From: a bacterium
GTDB taxonomy: Bacteria > Verrucomicrobiota > Verrucomicrobiia > Verrucomicrobiales > Akkermansiaceae
Assembly: GCA_018222765.1 (NCBI GenBank)
Contig: JAAEZT010000017.1
Coordinates: forward strand, 1 to 64,000
Reading direction: 5' to 3'
Length of the DNA stretch: 64,000 bases
The notes beneath the pieces are model-generated. The model was not told the DNA's origin. It worked only from the letters and a program-made list of their open reading frames with translations, and ran no database searches. The translations under genes and the position numbers were made by a program. Numbering within the stretch: position 1 is the first letter of the stretch; each line of letters starts with the position of its first letter. Positions 37,549 to 46,131 of this stretch are shown here, piece after piece.

Positions 37549-38094
37549 TTATTTTCGCTGTTTTTCCTTACGGGCTTTGATTTCTGCAGCCCGGGCTTTT
37601 TTGTGATTTTCGAGGCGCTCTTTCCACTCTTTCCCGCTTTCGCCGATGTGCGGGATGATGTAGTCGAAGGAAACGATTTCAGCCTGCTTCATGCCTTGCC
37701 AAATGACGAGCTTACCGTCGGTGACCGGATTTTCGATGAAGACGGCATCGACAGGTCGTCCATTGAGCATGGCGACGAGCCACTTCTGGCGGTTTTGATT
37801 TGTAATGGCGGCAATGCGACGGGCGGTTTCGGCTTTAAACTTAAAGGTCGCACCTGCTGTGCCGTCCTCGGCAAAGAAGGGGAGAAAGGCCACGATTTCC
37901 TTGGTGAATGTTACCGGACTTTTCTTGAAGAAGAGTCTCTTGCCTCCCATGGGAAGCGGAAAAACCATTTTGGGTCCATCCGAAGCCTGACCTTGCATGT
38001 GAAAGGTGAGTCGGTTCTTGGGTGGCTTTTTTCCAAAGGCAAAAACGGAAGAGGTAAGGGAAAGTGAAAGCAGAGTGATGATGAGTAGGCGCAT
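37549..38094 (-). CDS. Secreted protein with a SecD-P1-like segment
   Basis: Signal peptide (MRLLIITLLSLSLTSSVFAFG). The middle (FKFKAETARRIAAITNQNRQKWLVAMLNGRPVDAVFIENPVTDGKLVIWQGM) has the pattern of the first periplasmic domain of SecD (residues around T..N..K.LAIVLDG.V.SAP.I..PI..G). Here it stands alone without the SecDF membrane part. The C-terminus is highly charged (EWKERLENHKKARAAEIKARKEKQRK). Function unknown. It directly precedes the M23 peptidase. Confidence 0.6.
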   Translation of the reverse strand: MRLLIITLLSLSLTSSVFAFGKKPPKNRLTFHMQGQASDGPKMVFPLPMGGKRLFFKKSPVTFTKEIVAFLPFFAEDGTAGATFKFKAETARRIAAITNQNRQKWLVAMLNGRPVDAVFIENPVTDGKLVIWQGMKQAEIVSFDYIIPHIGESGKEWKERLENHKKARAAEIKARKEKQRK

Positions 38095-38117
38095 GGTTTT
38101 GTGAGCGTGGTCTCCGT

Positions 38118-38735
38118 TTAAGCGGGGCAGAAGGGGTTGCTTTGTTTCTCTTTTCCGATTTGGGTATCAGGTCCGTGGCCGGGAAAGACAGCAACATCGT
38201 CCGGCAAGATGTAGAGGTTTTCGCGGATGGAGTCGAGTAGTTGCTCGTGGCTTCCGCCGGGTAGGTCAGTTCTGCCAATGCTTCCAGCGAAGAGGGCATC
38301 GCCGGAAAAAAGGAAAAGCTCGTCCTTGAGGTAGAAGGAAATGGAGTCGGGAGAATGACCGGGGACGTGGGAAACTTCGAAGGTGAGATCACCCAGCGTA
38401 AGGGAGGTTTTTCCCCCAAGAAGGTGATTGACGGTGAAGTCGGGGACATTGACCGGGATTCCCCAGGCTTCGCGGGCTTGTTGGTCGCGAATGAGAGTTC
38501 GGTCGAATTCGGAATGACCGTAGATTTCCGCTCCGGATTCAGCGAGAGCCGAGGCATCTTCAACGTGATCAAAATGTTGATGGGTTAGGAGAAGATAGGT
38601 GGCCTTGAGTTCGTGTCCTTTTAGGAAGTCGGCAATGCCGGCTGGGGCATCGACGACGAAGCAGGTCTTATCGTCGAATTCGAGGATGTAGCCGTTGGTT
38701 TGGACGGCTCCACCGGTGAAGGTGTGCAGGATCAT
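38118..38735 (-). CDS. MBL-fold hydrolase (glyoxalase II-like)
   Basis: Cytoplasmic metallo-beta-lactamase-fold hydrolase. The metal motif THQHFDHVED, VPGHSPDSISFY and GDALFAGSIGRTDLPGGSHEQLLDSI, plus FPGHGPDTQIGKEKQSNPF, match the YcbL/glyoxalase-II-like subgroup acting on thioesters. 205 aa. Its start overlaps the aroB stop (ATGA). Confidence 0.9.
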   Translation of the reverse strand: MILHTFTGGAVQTNGYILEFDDKTCFVVDAPAGIADFLKGHELKATYLLLTHQHFDHVEDASALAESGAEIYGHSEFDRTLIRDQQAREAWGIPVNVPDFTVNHLLGGKTSLTLGDLTFEVSHVPGHSPDSISFYLKDELFLFSGDALFAGSIGRTDLPGGSHEQLLDSIRENLYILPDDVAVFPGHGPDTQIGKEKQSNPFCPA

Positions 38736-39811
38736 GAGCGGAGGTATTCGATGGCGTCTCTGACAGCTTCCGGAGGAACTTCATCGGTGGTGATGGCATT
38801 GCCGATTCGATCGAGGAGAACGAAAGTACGTTTCCCGCCAGAGAATTTCTTGTCCCGATTGAGTTTTTCGAGAATGACATCGGTTTCGATATCTTCGGTG
38901 AGGAGAAGGGGGAGTCGGAAAGTTTCTAGGATATCGAGAACGCGTTCGCTTTCCTGAATGGTAAGTCCGGCGTAGTCTTCGGAAAGTTTGAGAGCGGCTC
39001 GAATACCAAGTGAGATTGCTTCGCCGTGGAGATAGGTCCCGTAGGGCACGGCGGCTTCGATGGCGTGGCCGATGGTGTGGCCGAAGTTGAGTAAGGCGCG
39101 GGTGCCGGAGTGTTCCTCTTCGTCTTCTTCCACGATGGCTGCTTTAATCGCGACGTTTTGCGCGATGAGGGTGGCGGAAACGACCTGGTTATCGGGATCG
39201 ACGTTTTCGAGTTCGGTCATCATGTCGATGTCGCGGATGGCGGCGTGCTTGACGACCTCGGCAAAGCCCTCCCGGAATTCACGGGAGGGAAGAGTAAGGA
39301 GTGTTTCCGGATCGATGATGACGAGCCGTGGTTGATGGAAACAACCGATGAGGTTTTTTCCTTCGGGCGTATTGACGCCTGTTTTTCCTCCGACCGCCGA
39401 GTCGACTTGCGAGACGATTGTGGTGGGGATTTGTACAAAGGGAATGCCGCGATAGAAAATCGAAGCGATGAAGCCGGCGAGATCGCCGACGACGCCTCCG
39501 CCGAGAGCAATGATGAAGGAAGAGCGATCATGGCCGTCTTCGATGAGAGACCGGCAAAGCGAAGTGGTTTCGCTCATCGACTTGGATGACTCACCTGCAG
39601 GAAAGACGTGGGAGGTTGTTTCGTAGCCGGAGATCTCTAGGGCGCGTTGTACGCCGGTGAGGTAGGGACCGGCCACGTTGTGGTCGGAAATGATGGCGCA
39701 TCGACCGGTGAGGCCGGCGTTTTTGACGCGCATGCCGACTTCGCGAATGAGGCCGGGTTCGACGAGGATTTCGTATGATCTATCGCCAAGGCTGACTGGA
39801 ACAGATTTCAT
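38732..39811 (-). CDS. aroB: 3-dehydroquinate synthase
   Basis: Second step of the shikimate pathway, converting DAHP to 3-dehydroquinate with NAD and a metal. ALGGGVVGDLAGFIASIFYRGIPFVQIPTTIVSQVDSAVGGKTGVN, RALLNFGHTIGHAIEA and HGEAISLGIRAA carry the active-site residues. The track start (39832) is extended; ATG 39811 (MKSVPVSLGDRSYEI) overlaps the stop of the exonuclease gene (ATGA) and gives 359 aa. Confidence 0.96.
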   Translation of the reverse strand: MKSVPVSLGDRSYEILVEPGLIREVGMRVKNAGLTGRCAIISDHNVAGPYLTGVQRALEISGYETTSHVFPAGESSKSMSETTSLCRSLIEDGHDRSSFIIALGGGVVGDLAGFIASIFYRGIPFVQIPTTIVSQVDSAVGGKTGVNTPEGKNLIGCFHQPRLVIIDPETLLTLPSREFREGFAEVVKHAAIRDIDMMTELENVDPDNQVVSATLIAQNVAIKAAIVEEDEEEHSGTRALLNFGHTIGHAIEAAVPYGTYLHGEAISLGIRAALKLSEDYAGLTIQESERVLDILETFRLPLLLTEDIETDVILEKLNRDKKFSGGKRTFVLLDRIGNAITTDEVPPEAVRDAIEYLRS

Positions 39812-40410
39812 GAATGACGGAGGCGGTGCCAAGTGGAAGTGTCAGGTTTTAAGAGGAACTCGACCGGAGCTTCGGCGAGCTGGAAGTAGTTCACAAGATG
39901 ATCGAGAAGGGCGAGCGAGGCAAGCGCATCATAGAGGGCATCGTGCCAGTTTCGATCGGGGGCGTATTTTGCAAAGGAATCGAGACCGAGGGATTGGCAA
40001 AGATCGCCCAGGGAATGTGAGGGAAGGTCGGGCCAGGCGGCACGGGAGAGCTGGAGGGTGTCGATCCAGGGGCCGAAGGGATGGCCCGGAAAGGCGCGGA
40101 GAAAGCGTTTCTCGGTGCCGTGACCGTGGGCCACCACGGGGCCCCGACCGAGGGTTGATTTTAAGGTGGGCCAAAGCGAGAGAAGGGAGGGGGCCTCAGC
40201 TAGGTCTTTGGTGGTGATTCCGTGGACTTTGCGAGCAGCCCAGGTGATGTCCTGATCGCACTGGAGGAAGGAAACGAACGGGTCGTGAATACCTTCTGTG
40301 AACGACCATCGTCCCAAGCCGATCTGTACCGGAGCATCGGTGCGCCCGCGCGCGGTGCCGGCCGACTCGAAATCGATGGCAGTAAAAATCGTCTCGGAAA
40401 TTTTGATGCC
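39808..40410 (-). CDS. DnaQ-family 3'-5' exonuclease, non-canonical start
   Basis: The track start (TTG 40317) misses the catalytic motif. The same frame stays open to a TAG at 40411-40413 and encodes ISETIFTAIDFESAGTARGR, where DFE (40374-40366) is Exo I. Exo II (VVAHGHGTEKRFL) and Exo III (WHDALYDALAS) follow, so the full domain needs the upstream part. No ATG, GTG or TTG exists between the stop and Exo I. ATT 40401 (after AGGG, 7-nt spacing) or ATC 40407 must serve, or the start was mutated. About 200 codons. It overlaps aroB by ATGA and follows the oxidoreductase gene. Likely a DNA or RNA exonuclease, not necessarily the Pol III epsilon subunit. Confidence 0.75.
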   Translation of the reverse strand, partial: GIKISETIFTAIDFESAGTARGRTDAPVQIGLGRWSFTEGIHDPFVSFLQCDQDITWAARKVHGITTKDLAEAPSLLSLWPTLKSTLGRGPVVAHGHGTEKRFLRAFPGHPFGPWIDTLQLSRAAWPDLPSHSLGDLCQSLGLDSFAKYAPDRNWHDALYDALASLALLDHLVNYFQLAEAPVEFLLKPDTSTWHRLRHS

Positions 40411-40434
40411 CTAGAGATAGTCGGAATTGGCGGT

Positions 40435-41820
40435 TTAGGAAAGCTCGTCTTCCAGTTCCTCGGCCACGTAGGTCCAGATTTCTCCGAGAGTAGGGTGGTA
40501 TGATGGAATTTTGAGGAAATCAGCAATAGTGAGGCGCTGTGAAATCGCTACGGTGATGGTGTGGGCGTAGTCGATAATGTGGGGTCCCATGCCGGAGGCT
40601 CCGAGGATTTCGCCGGACCCTCTGTCTGCGATGAGCATGACGAGGCCATGTTGCTCACCGACAATTTCGCCTTTGCCCTGATCATCGAAGCGATACTCGC
40701 CGGATACCGCGTCGATGCCGGCTTCGCGGGCTTGATCGAGAGTTTGTCCGACTTGTACGATTTCGGGGTCAGTGAAGATGCCGAACATATCGAGACGGGA
40801 ATTCCAGGTTGCTTCGAGTGGTTTTACGGAGAGTAAGGATGCGGCATTGGCTCCGGCAGCCTCGCCTTGCATCACGGCGAGATGTACGACCGCGAGCGGG
40901 CTAGCGCAGTCTCCCGCAGCGAAAATATGGGGGACTGATGTTTGGCTGTGTTGGTCGATTTCAATGCGAAGAAGGTCAGGCTTGAATCCCGCCTTCTCGA
41001 GATTGAGTTGCGCGATGCGCGGAGCACGGCCGGTGGCCATGATGAGTTGATCACATTTGAGAACGGTGCCCTCGCTGAGAGTGAGTGTGAAGCCGGAGTC
41101 ATCGTGAGCAACTTTCTGTAGGCCTTCGCCGAAGACGAGATTAATGCCGAGATCGGTGCAGCGTTTTTCCATTGCTTCGGAGACGGCGGGTTCGACGGAT
41201 GAGACGAGTGGTTTGCGTCGTGAAATGATCGAGACTTCCGAGCCGAGACCCTGGAAGAGGTGGGCGGACTCCATGCCGACGGCACCGGTGCCGACGACGA
41301 CCACGCTTTGGGGGACGGAGGGCATTTGGACAATGTCGTCGCTCGTCCAGAAAGGAGAGTTCGCTAGTCCGGGGACGGCTGGGATTCGTTCGTCGGAGCC
41401 GGTCGCAATGACGAATGTTTTGGCTGTGAATTCGCCATGTCCTTCCACCTCGATAGTGTGAGGTGATGTGAAGGTCGCATTTCCACGGATGAGTTCGAAG
41501 TCACCTTTTTCAAGGCCAATTACACGATATTCTTTGAAGCCATCGATGAGCTTGGTTTTACGGTTGCGGAGGGCATCGAGATCCAGAGTAGGTTCATCGA
41601 CTTGAATGCCGAATTCATCGGCCTCGCGAATGGCGCGGAGGCGGTTGGACGTTTCGAGGAGGGCTTTGGTCGGCATGCAACCACGGAGGATGCAGAGTCC
41701 GCCCAGTTCGCTGGCTCCCTCGACGACGGCAACATTTAATCCCTGGCCAATGGCTGTTTTTGCGGCGGCGTATCCACCACTTCCTCCACCGATCACCACG
41801 AGGTCAAATTCCTTACTCAT
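40435..41820 (-). CDS. FAD-dependent pyridine nucleotide-disulfide oxidoreductase (dihydrolipoyl dehydrogenase-like)
   Basis: FAD-binding GGGSGGYAAAKTA, redox-active disulfide GGLCILRGCMPTK (CxxxxC), NAD-binding VVVGTGAVGMESAHLFQGLG, and AAGDCASPL near the second FAD site. The C-terminal dimerisation domain ends SYHPTLGEIW, matching the His-x4-Glu catalytic dyad. It could be a dihydrolipoyl dehydrogenase or a mercuric-reductase/Sth-type relative. No E1/E2 genes are adjacent, so I do not assign lpd. 461 aa. First gene of the eight-gene minus run. Confidence 0.9.
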   Translation of the reverse strand: MSKEFDLVVIGGGSGGYAAAKTAIGQGLNVAVVEGASELGGLCILRGCMPTKALLETSNRLRAIREADEFGIQVDEPTLDLDALRNRKTKLIDGFKEYRVIGLEKGDFELIRGNATFTSPHTIEVEGHGEFTAKTFVIATGSDERIPAVPGLANSPFWTSDDIVQMPSVPQSVVVVGTGAVGMESAHLFQGLGSEVSIISRRKPLVSSVEPAVSEAMEKRCTDLGINLVFGEGLQKVAHDDSGFTLTLSEGTVLKCDQLIMATGRAPRIAQLNLEKAGFKPDLLRIEIDQHSQTSVPHIFAAGDCASPLAVVHLAVMQGEAAGANAASLLSVKPLEATWNSRLDMFGIFTDPEIVQVGQTLDQAREAGIDAVSGEYRFDDQGKGEIVGEQHGLVMLIADRGSGEILGASGMGPHIIDYAHTITVAISQRLTIADFLKIPSYHPTLGEIWTYVAEELEDELS

Positions 41821-41867
41821 GGTGCGATCTTGGCACCTAAGGGAAATGATTCAAGGGGAGTGAAAAG

Positions 41868-41903
41868 AAAAGGGTGCCGGGTAATAAACCCCGGCACCCT
41901 TTT
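41868..41903 (-). terminator. Strong intrinsic terminator
   Basis: A perfect 14-bp stem, AAAAGGGTGCCGGG / CCCGGCACCCTTTT, with an 8-nt loop. On the minus strand it ends in TTTTCTTTTC, just past the stop of the hydroxypyruvate-isomerase-like gene. It isolates that gene from the downstream oxidoreductase run. Confidence 0.9.
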
Positions 41904-41924
41904 GAAAAATATGGGGTGTCGCGA

Positions 41925-42800
41925 TTAGACCGTGCAGATCTCGACAGCCTCCTTGAGAGAGGTAAGAGGATCTCTTTTGGGCACAAATTCCTGCCCGAGG
42001 AATCCTTTGTAGCCGATCTTCTTGAGGGCTTTGCAGATGCCTTTGTAATTGAGCTCCTGATTGTTGTCGATTTCGTTACGTCCCGGAACGCCGGCGGTAT
42101 GGTAGTGGGAAATATGGTCTTTGTACTTCGAGAATGTTGCGATGCAATCTCCTTCCATGATTTGCATGTGGTAGATATCGTAGAGGAGCTTGAAGTGGGT
42201 CGAGCCAACCTCGTCGACGAGGCGTGCACCCCATTCGGTGCGGTCGCACATGTAATCCTTGTGGTTCACCTTTGAGTTCAGGAGTTCCATCGAGATGATG
42301 ATGTTGTGCTTCTCGGCAAGCGGCATGATGCGCTTGATACCTTCGGCACAATTTTTCAGTCCGGTTTCATCGTCCATGCCTTTGCGATTTCCGGAAAAGG
42401 CAATCACTTGGGGGACGTTGCCCGCTTTGGCGGCAAGAGGAATGCCTTCTTCGTAGGCCTTGTAGAGCGCGTCGTGATTTTCCTTGCGGTTGAAGGAATT
42501 CCCGATGCTGCCGATTCCACCGGGAGTTTTAAGGCGGCCCATGGCACATTTCAGGCCGTGCTTGGCGGCGATTGCCCATTGGTCGGGGAAAAGAATCTCC
42601 ACGGATTCAATGCCCATCTTTTTGACTTCGCCACAAAACTGGTCGAGCGGGATTTTCCCGAAGCACCAGTGGCAAACGGAGTGTTTGAAGCCGGCATCGG
42701 TGCCAGCGGCATCCTCGGCTGCTTTGACTTGTTGTCCGAGGGCATGGAATACAGCCGCGGAGCCGGCAGTGAGAGCGGTAAGTGATTTACGTCGGTTCAT
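41925..42800 (-). CDS. Exported TIM-barrel isomerase (hydroxypyruvate isomerase-like)
   Basis: Xylose-isomerase-like TIM barrel of the Hyi/IolE type. The N-terminus MNRRKSLTALTAGSAAVFHALG resembles a Tat signal, although only one RR pair and no full SRRxFLK motif is present. Metal/active-site segments are ISMELLNSKVNH, KLLYDIYHMQIMEGD, HYHTAGVPGRNEID and GFLGQEFVP, matching hydroxypyruvate isomerase. 291 aa. In Verrucomicrobiota and Planctomycetes such exported isomerase-like proteins are common and their substrates unknown. Confidence 0.82.
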   Translation of the reverse strand: MNRRKSLTALTAGSAAVFHALGQQVKAAEDAAGTDAGFKHSVCHWCFGKIPLDQFCGEVKKMGIESVEILFPDQWAIAAKHGLKCAMGRLKTPGGIGSIGNSFNRKENHDALYKAYEEGIPLAAKAGNVPQVIAFSGNRKGMDDETGLKNCAEGIKRIMPLAEKHNIIISMELLNSKVNHKDYMCDRTEWGARLVDEVGSTHFKLLYDIYHMQIMEGDCIATFSKYKDHISHYHTAGVPGRNEIDNNQELNYKGICKALKKIGYKGFLGQEFVPKRDPLTSLKEAVEICTV

Positions 42801-42868
42801 CAGGAGCTACTACAGAGTATTAGGGTGGGATTTGTCGAGAAATTGCTCAGAATAGTGAAGCGTTTCTT

Positions 42869-44413
42869 GTGAGTTGTCTGATTGTGTTGAAAATTGGCGG
42901 GCCATGTCGATGTAGTCATGTCGTGAGGTTCTTTTTGTTTTTCTTGGCCGGGCTCTGCGTTTTTGAGCTCCAGGCAGAGGCAAATGATCTCATTAAAATT
43001 TACCCGGGAGACCTTCCTATTGTTCTCTCGGCACCGCATGGCGGGAGTTTAGAGATTAAAGGGGTTCCCGAAAGGAAGGGGCAGGGCGTGAAGCGGTTTG
43101 TTAGGACTAAGGATATGTGGACGGACCAGTTGACAGTGAAACTGGCGGATTCGATCGAGAAGAAGACGGGAAAGCGTCCTTATGTCGTTGTCGCAAATTT
43201 CCATCGTAAATTCATCGATGCCAATCGCAGCGCAGACCTAGCTTATGAGTCACCCGAGGCCAAGCCGGTATACGATGCCTATCATCGGGCGATTGCTGCG
43301 GCGCGGCGGGAGGTCTTGCAGCGCTGGGGGCGGGGGATGTTATTTGATGTGCACGGACAGGCTGCCGAGGCAAAGGCTATTTTCCGGGGAACCCAAAATG
43401 GCCAGACGACCTCGCACCTTGTCGGGAAGTTCGGGCAGGAGGCTTTAAGCGGAGAGAAGAGCGTTTTCGGATTATTTGCCAAAGAAAGCATCGCCGTCAT
43501 TCCTGATTTGGGTCCGGAGCATCGTGAAACCCGTTATACCGGTGGCTATATTGTGCGGACCTATGGGAGTTCCTCGGGCGGAGCAATGGATGCGATCCAA
43601 CTGGAGTTTGGAAGGCAGTTGCGTTCATTAGAGAACATTGACGAAACGGCCAGAAAAGTGGCGAATGCGATCGTGGAGTTTTCTCAGAAATATCTCCCGG
43701 AGAAAGAACTCACCAAAGAGGAGATTGTCGAAAGGAAGAAAGGTCAGGGAATCCGCGTCGGCGTCTATCAAGACATCGGATCGGGGCGGAGTTTGGTGGA
43801 CCTTTTGGAGACATTAAAGAAGTTCGACGATGTCACCGTGCAAAAATTGATGGCCGCTGATATCCAGGCCGGATCCCTGGCTGATGTCGATGTCTTGATC
43901 CACCCCGGCGGAAGCGGGGGGAAGCAGGGGCGGAATTTGGGAGAAGCTGGTCGGGAAAAGATTCGGAGGTTTTTACATGATGGGGGTGGGTTTATCGGGA
44001 TCTGTGCCGGCGCGTATCTAGCCTCGGCGGATTACAGTTGGTCGCTCGATATTCTCGATGCCAAAGTGATCGACCGGAAGCACTGGGCACGCGGGACGGG
44101 AACGGTCGTGATTGGGTTGTCGGAAGAGGGTTTCCTGAAGTCGGATCAGGAAGAGCTTAAGATTTTTTATGGACAGGGTCCCCTACTCGCACCGGGCAAC
44201 AAGGTGGACATCGAGGATTATCATGCGGTCGCGACTTTCAAGACCGAGATCGCCAAGAACGGCGCGCCCAAGGGGGTCATGGTTGGGACGACCGCGATCG
44301 CACAGGGAAAGTTTGGACAAGGGCGCGTGGTTTGCTTTAGTCCACATCCGGAAATGACGGAAGGGCTCGACGACCTCGTCCGCCAAGCCATCGAGTATGT
44401 CCGGAGACCGTAG
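42869..44413 (+). CDS. Secreted fusion of N-formylglutamate amidohydrolase-like and BPL_N/GATase1-like domains
   Basis: The N-terminal half resembles N-formylglutamate amidohydrolases: LSAPHGGS (about residue 54), ANFHRKFIDANR (about 109), LFDVHGQ (about 158) and YIVRTYGSSSGGAMDAIQLEF. The C-terminal half (from about 296) is a class I glutamine-amidotransferase-like fold of the biotin-protein-ligase N-terminal type, with IHPGGSGG and the nucleophile elbow GFIGICAGAYLAS (Cys379). A hydrophobic segment (VRFFLFFLAGLCVFELQA) implies export. GTG 42869 is the track start; GTG 42923 would start right at the signal. 514 aa. Substrate unknown. Confidence 0.8.
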   Translation: MSCLIVLKIGGPCRCSHVVRFFLFFLAGLCVFELQAEANDLIKIYPGDLPIVLSAPHGGSLEIKGVPERKGQGVKRFVRTKDMWTDQLTVKLADSIEKKTGKRPYVVVANFHRKFIDANRSADLAYESPEAKPVYDAYHRAIAAARREVLQRWGRGMLFDVHGQAAEAKAIFRGTQNGQTTSHLVGKFGQEALSGEKSVFGLFAKESIAVIPDLGPEHRETRYTGGYIVRTYGSSSGGAMDAIQLEFGRQLRSLENIDETARKVANAIVEFSQKYLPEKELTKEEIVERKKGQGIRVGVYQDIGSGRSLVDLLETLKKFDDVTVQKLMAADIQAGSLADVDVLIHPGGSGGKQGRNLGEAGREKIRRFLHDGGGFIGICAGAYLASADYSWSLDILDAKVIDRKHWARGTGTVVIGLSEEGFLKSDQEELKIFYGQGPLLAPGNKVDIEDYHAVATFKTEIAKNGAPKGVMVGTTAIAQGKFGQGRVVCFSPHPEMTEGLDDLVRQAIEYVRRP

Positions 44414-44437
44414 GCGAAATTTAAAAATTTCGCCTAC
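44410..44437. terminator. Palindrome between convergent genes
   Basis: GTAGGCGAAATTT / AAATTTCGCCTAC, a perfect 13-bp inverted repeat with a 2-nt spacer. It includes the stop codon of the plus-strand gene and lies 7 bp before the serA stop. It probably terminates both convergent transcripts. The GTAG.CGAAA start resembles the dispersed repeats at 5295 and 47961. Confidence 0.65.
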
Positions 44438-44443
44438 AAGTCC

Positions 44444-46045
44444 CTATAGCGACACGCCGGTGGCGTAGATTAGTCCCTCCGTGCTGCGAATTTCAACCAT
44501 TACGTCTTCGGAGAGTGGCTGGTCGAGTTGAATCACGGAGAGCGCGTTGCCCTCTGACTTGTTGCGAGCGAGGGAGAGGTTGGCGATGTTGGAACCGGCT
44601 TTTCCAAGGATCGTGCCGATGGCTCCCACGATTCCGGGGCGGTCATCGTTTTTCACGATGAGGAAATCTCCTTTCACGCTGATGTCGACGTAGAGCTTGT
44701 CAAATTCCACTACGCGAGGTGATTTGCCAATCACGGTGCCGGAAACGCGAAAGCCTTCGTCGCCTTTCCTGAGTTCGGCTACCACGAGTTCGCTGTATTC
44801 GGTCTGTGCGTTGATGGTGGACTCGGTTGTGTTGAGGCCCATGTCTTTGGCCACGGAAGGGGCATTGACGATGTTGACCTGACCGTCACTACGAGCGGCC
44901 TCGAGGTATGAGGTCAACACGCTGCGCGATATGAGTGCAGTGTCTTTTTCGCCGATTTCGCCGTGATAAGACACGCGAAGGGAGTCGGGGTTGTCCATGC
45001 CAAGCTTGGCGAGAAGCCTTCCGAGAGCGTTGGCAATGTCGAGATAGGGGCCCACTTCGGCCAAGGCCGTCGCATCGGCTGATGGCATGTTAATGGCGTT
45101 GCGAATTTCGCCGGTGGCGCAGAAGTCGCGTATTTGCTCGGCGACTTGAATGCCGACGTTCTCCTGGGCTTCGTTGGTGGAAGCTCCGAGGTGTGGGGTG
45201 AAGGCGATGTGCTTGCCGAGGGTGAAGAGTGGATGATCGGCTGAAGGAGGCTCGTCTTCGAAGACGTCCAATCCACATCCGGCGATGTGTCCATTATCGA
45301 TGGAGGCTTTGAGCGCAACTTCATCGATGAGTCCGCCCCGGGCGCAGTTGATGACGAGTGCGCCTTGGTTCATGAGGGCAAGGCGGTCGGCATTGAGAAT
45401 GTGACGGGTGTCGTCGGTCATCGGAACGTGCAGAGTGACCACGTCGGCTCCAGTGAGGGCTTCGTCGGGAGTAGCGGCGAGGCGAACCTTCATCTCGTCT
45501 GCGCGAGCTTGGGTGAGGAAAGGATCGTAAGCCACGATTTTCATGTTGAAAGCCTGGGCGCGCTTGGCGAATTCGGAACCAATGCGGCCCATGCCGATGA
45601 CGGCGAGAGTTTTACCGTTGAGTTCGATTCCCTGATAAGCCTTTCGGGCTGCTTTGAAGTCGCCGGCAATAACTCCAGCGTGACCGAGAGCGATGTTGCG
45701 GGCCGTTGAGCACATCAGAGTGAAGGCGTGCTCGGCAGTAGAAATAGTATTGCCGGTGGGCGTATTCATCACGATCACGCCATGTTGATTGGCGGCATTA
45801 CGGTCGATGTTGTCGACTCCAACCCCGGCCCGGCCGATGGCCTTGAGCTTGGATGCGGCGGCGAAGACTTCCGGGGTGACTTTGGTTTGGGAACGCACCA
45901 CAAGGGCGTCATATTCACCGATGATCTCGAGGAGTTCACCCGGTGAAAGTCCGACTTTGAAGTCAGCAGTGATGTCGGGATGGGCATTGAGAAGCTCAAC
46001 ACCTTTTTCGGAGATTGGGTCGGAAACCAGAACGCGGCTAGGCAT
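44444..46045 (-). CDS. serA: D-3-phosphoglycerate dehydrogenase
   Basis: First step of serine synthesis, oxidising 3-phosphoglycerate with NAD. The N-terminus MPSRVLVSDPISEKGVELLN is the family start, so ATG 46045 replaces the track start at 46207. The NAD site is VIGMGRIGSEFAKRA; catalytic segments include NCARGGLIDEVAL and HIAFTPHLGASTNEAQ. The long form has an intervening domain and a C-terminal ACT domain (FLIVKNDDRPGIVGAIGTILGKAGSNIANLSLAR), which usually allows serine feedback. 533 aa. Divergent from ilvD. Confidence 0.96.
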   Translation of the reverse strand: MPSRVLVSDPISEKGVELLNAHPDITADFKVGLSPGELLEIIGEYDALVVRSQTKVTPEVFAAASKLKAIGRAGVGVDNIDRNAANQHGVIVMNTPTGNTISTAEHAFTLMCSTARNIALGHAGVIAGDFKAARKAYQGIELNGKTLAVIGMGRIGSEFAKRAQAFNMKIVAYDPFLTQARADEMKVRLAATPDEALTGADVVTLHVPMTDDTRHILNADRLALMNQGALVINCARGGLIDEVALKASIDNGHIAGCGLDVFEDEPPSADHPLFTLGKHIAFTPHLGASTNEAQENVGIQVAEQIRDFCATGEIRNAINMPSADATALAEVGPYLDIANALGRLLAKLGMDNPDSLRVSYHGEIGEKDTALISRSVLTSYLEAARSDGQVNIVNAPSVAKDMGLNTTESTINAQTEYSELVVAELRKGDEGFRVSGTVIGKSPRVVEFDKLYVDISVKGDFLIVKNDDRPGIVGAIGTILGKAGSNIANLSLARNKSEGNALSVIQLDQPLSEDVMVEIRSTEGLIYATGVSL

Positions 46046-46131
46046 AACAAATAGGGCGGTAGCGCACCTGAGAGCTTCTGGCAAGAGTTGGCGCTTGAAA
46101 ATCTCGCAGATGTCTGAAATGTCCTTCCTCG

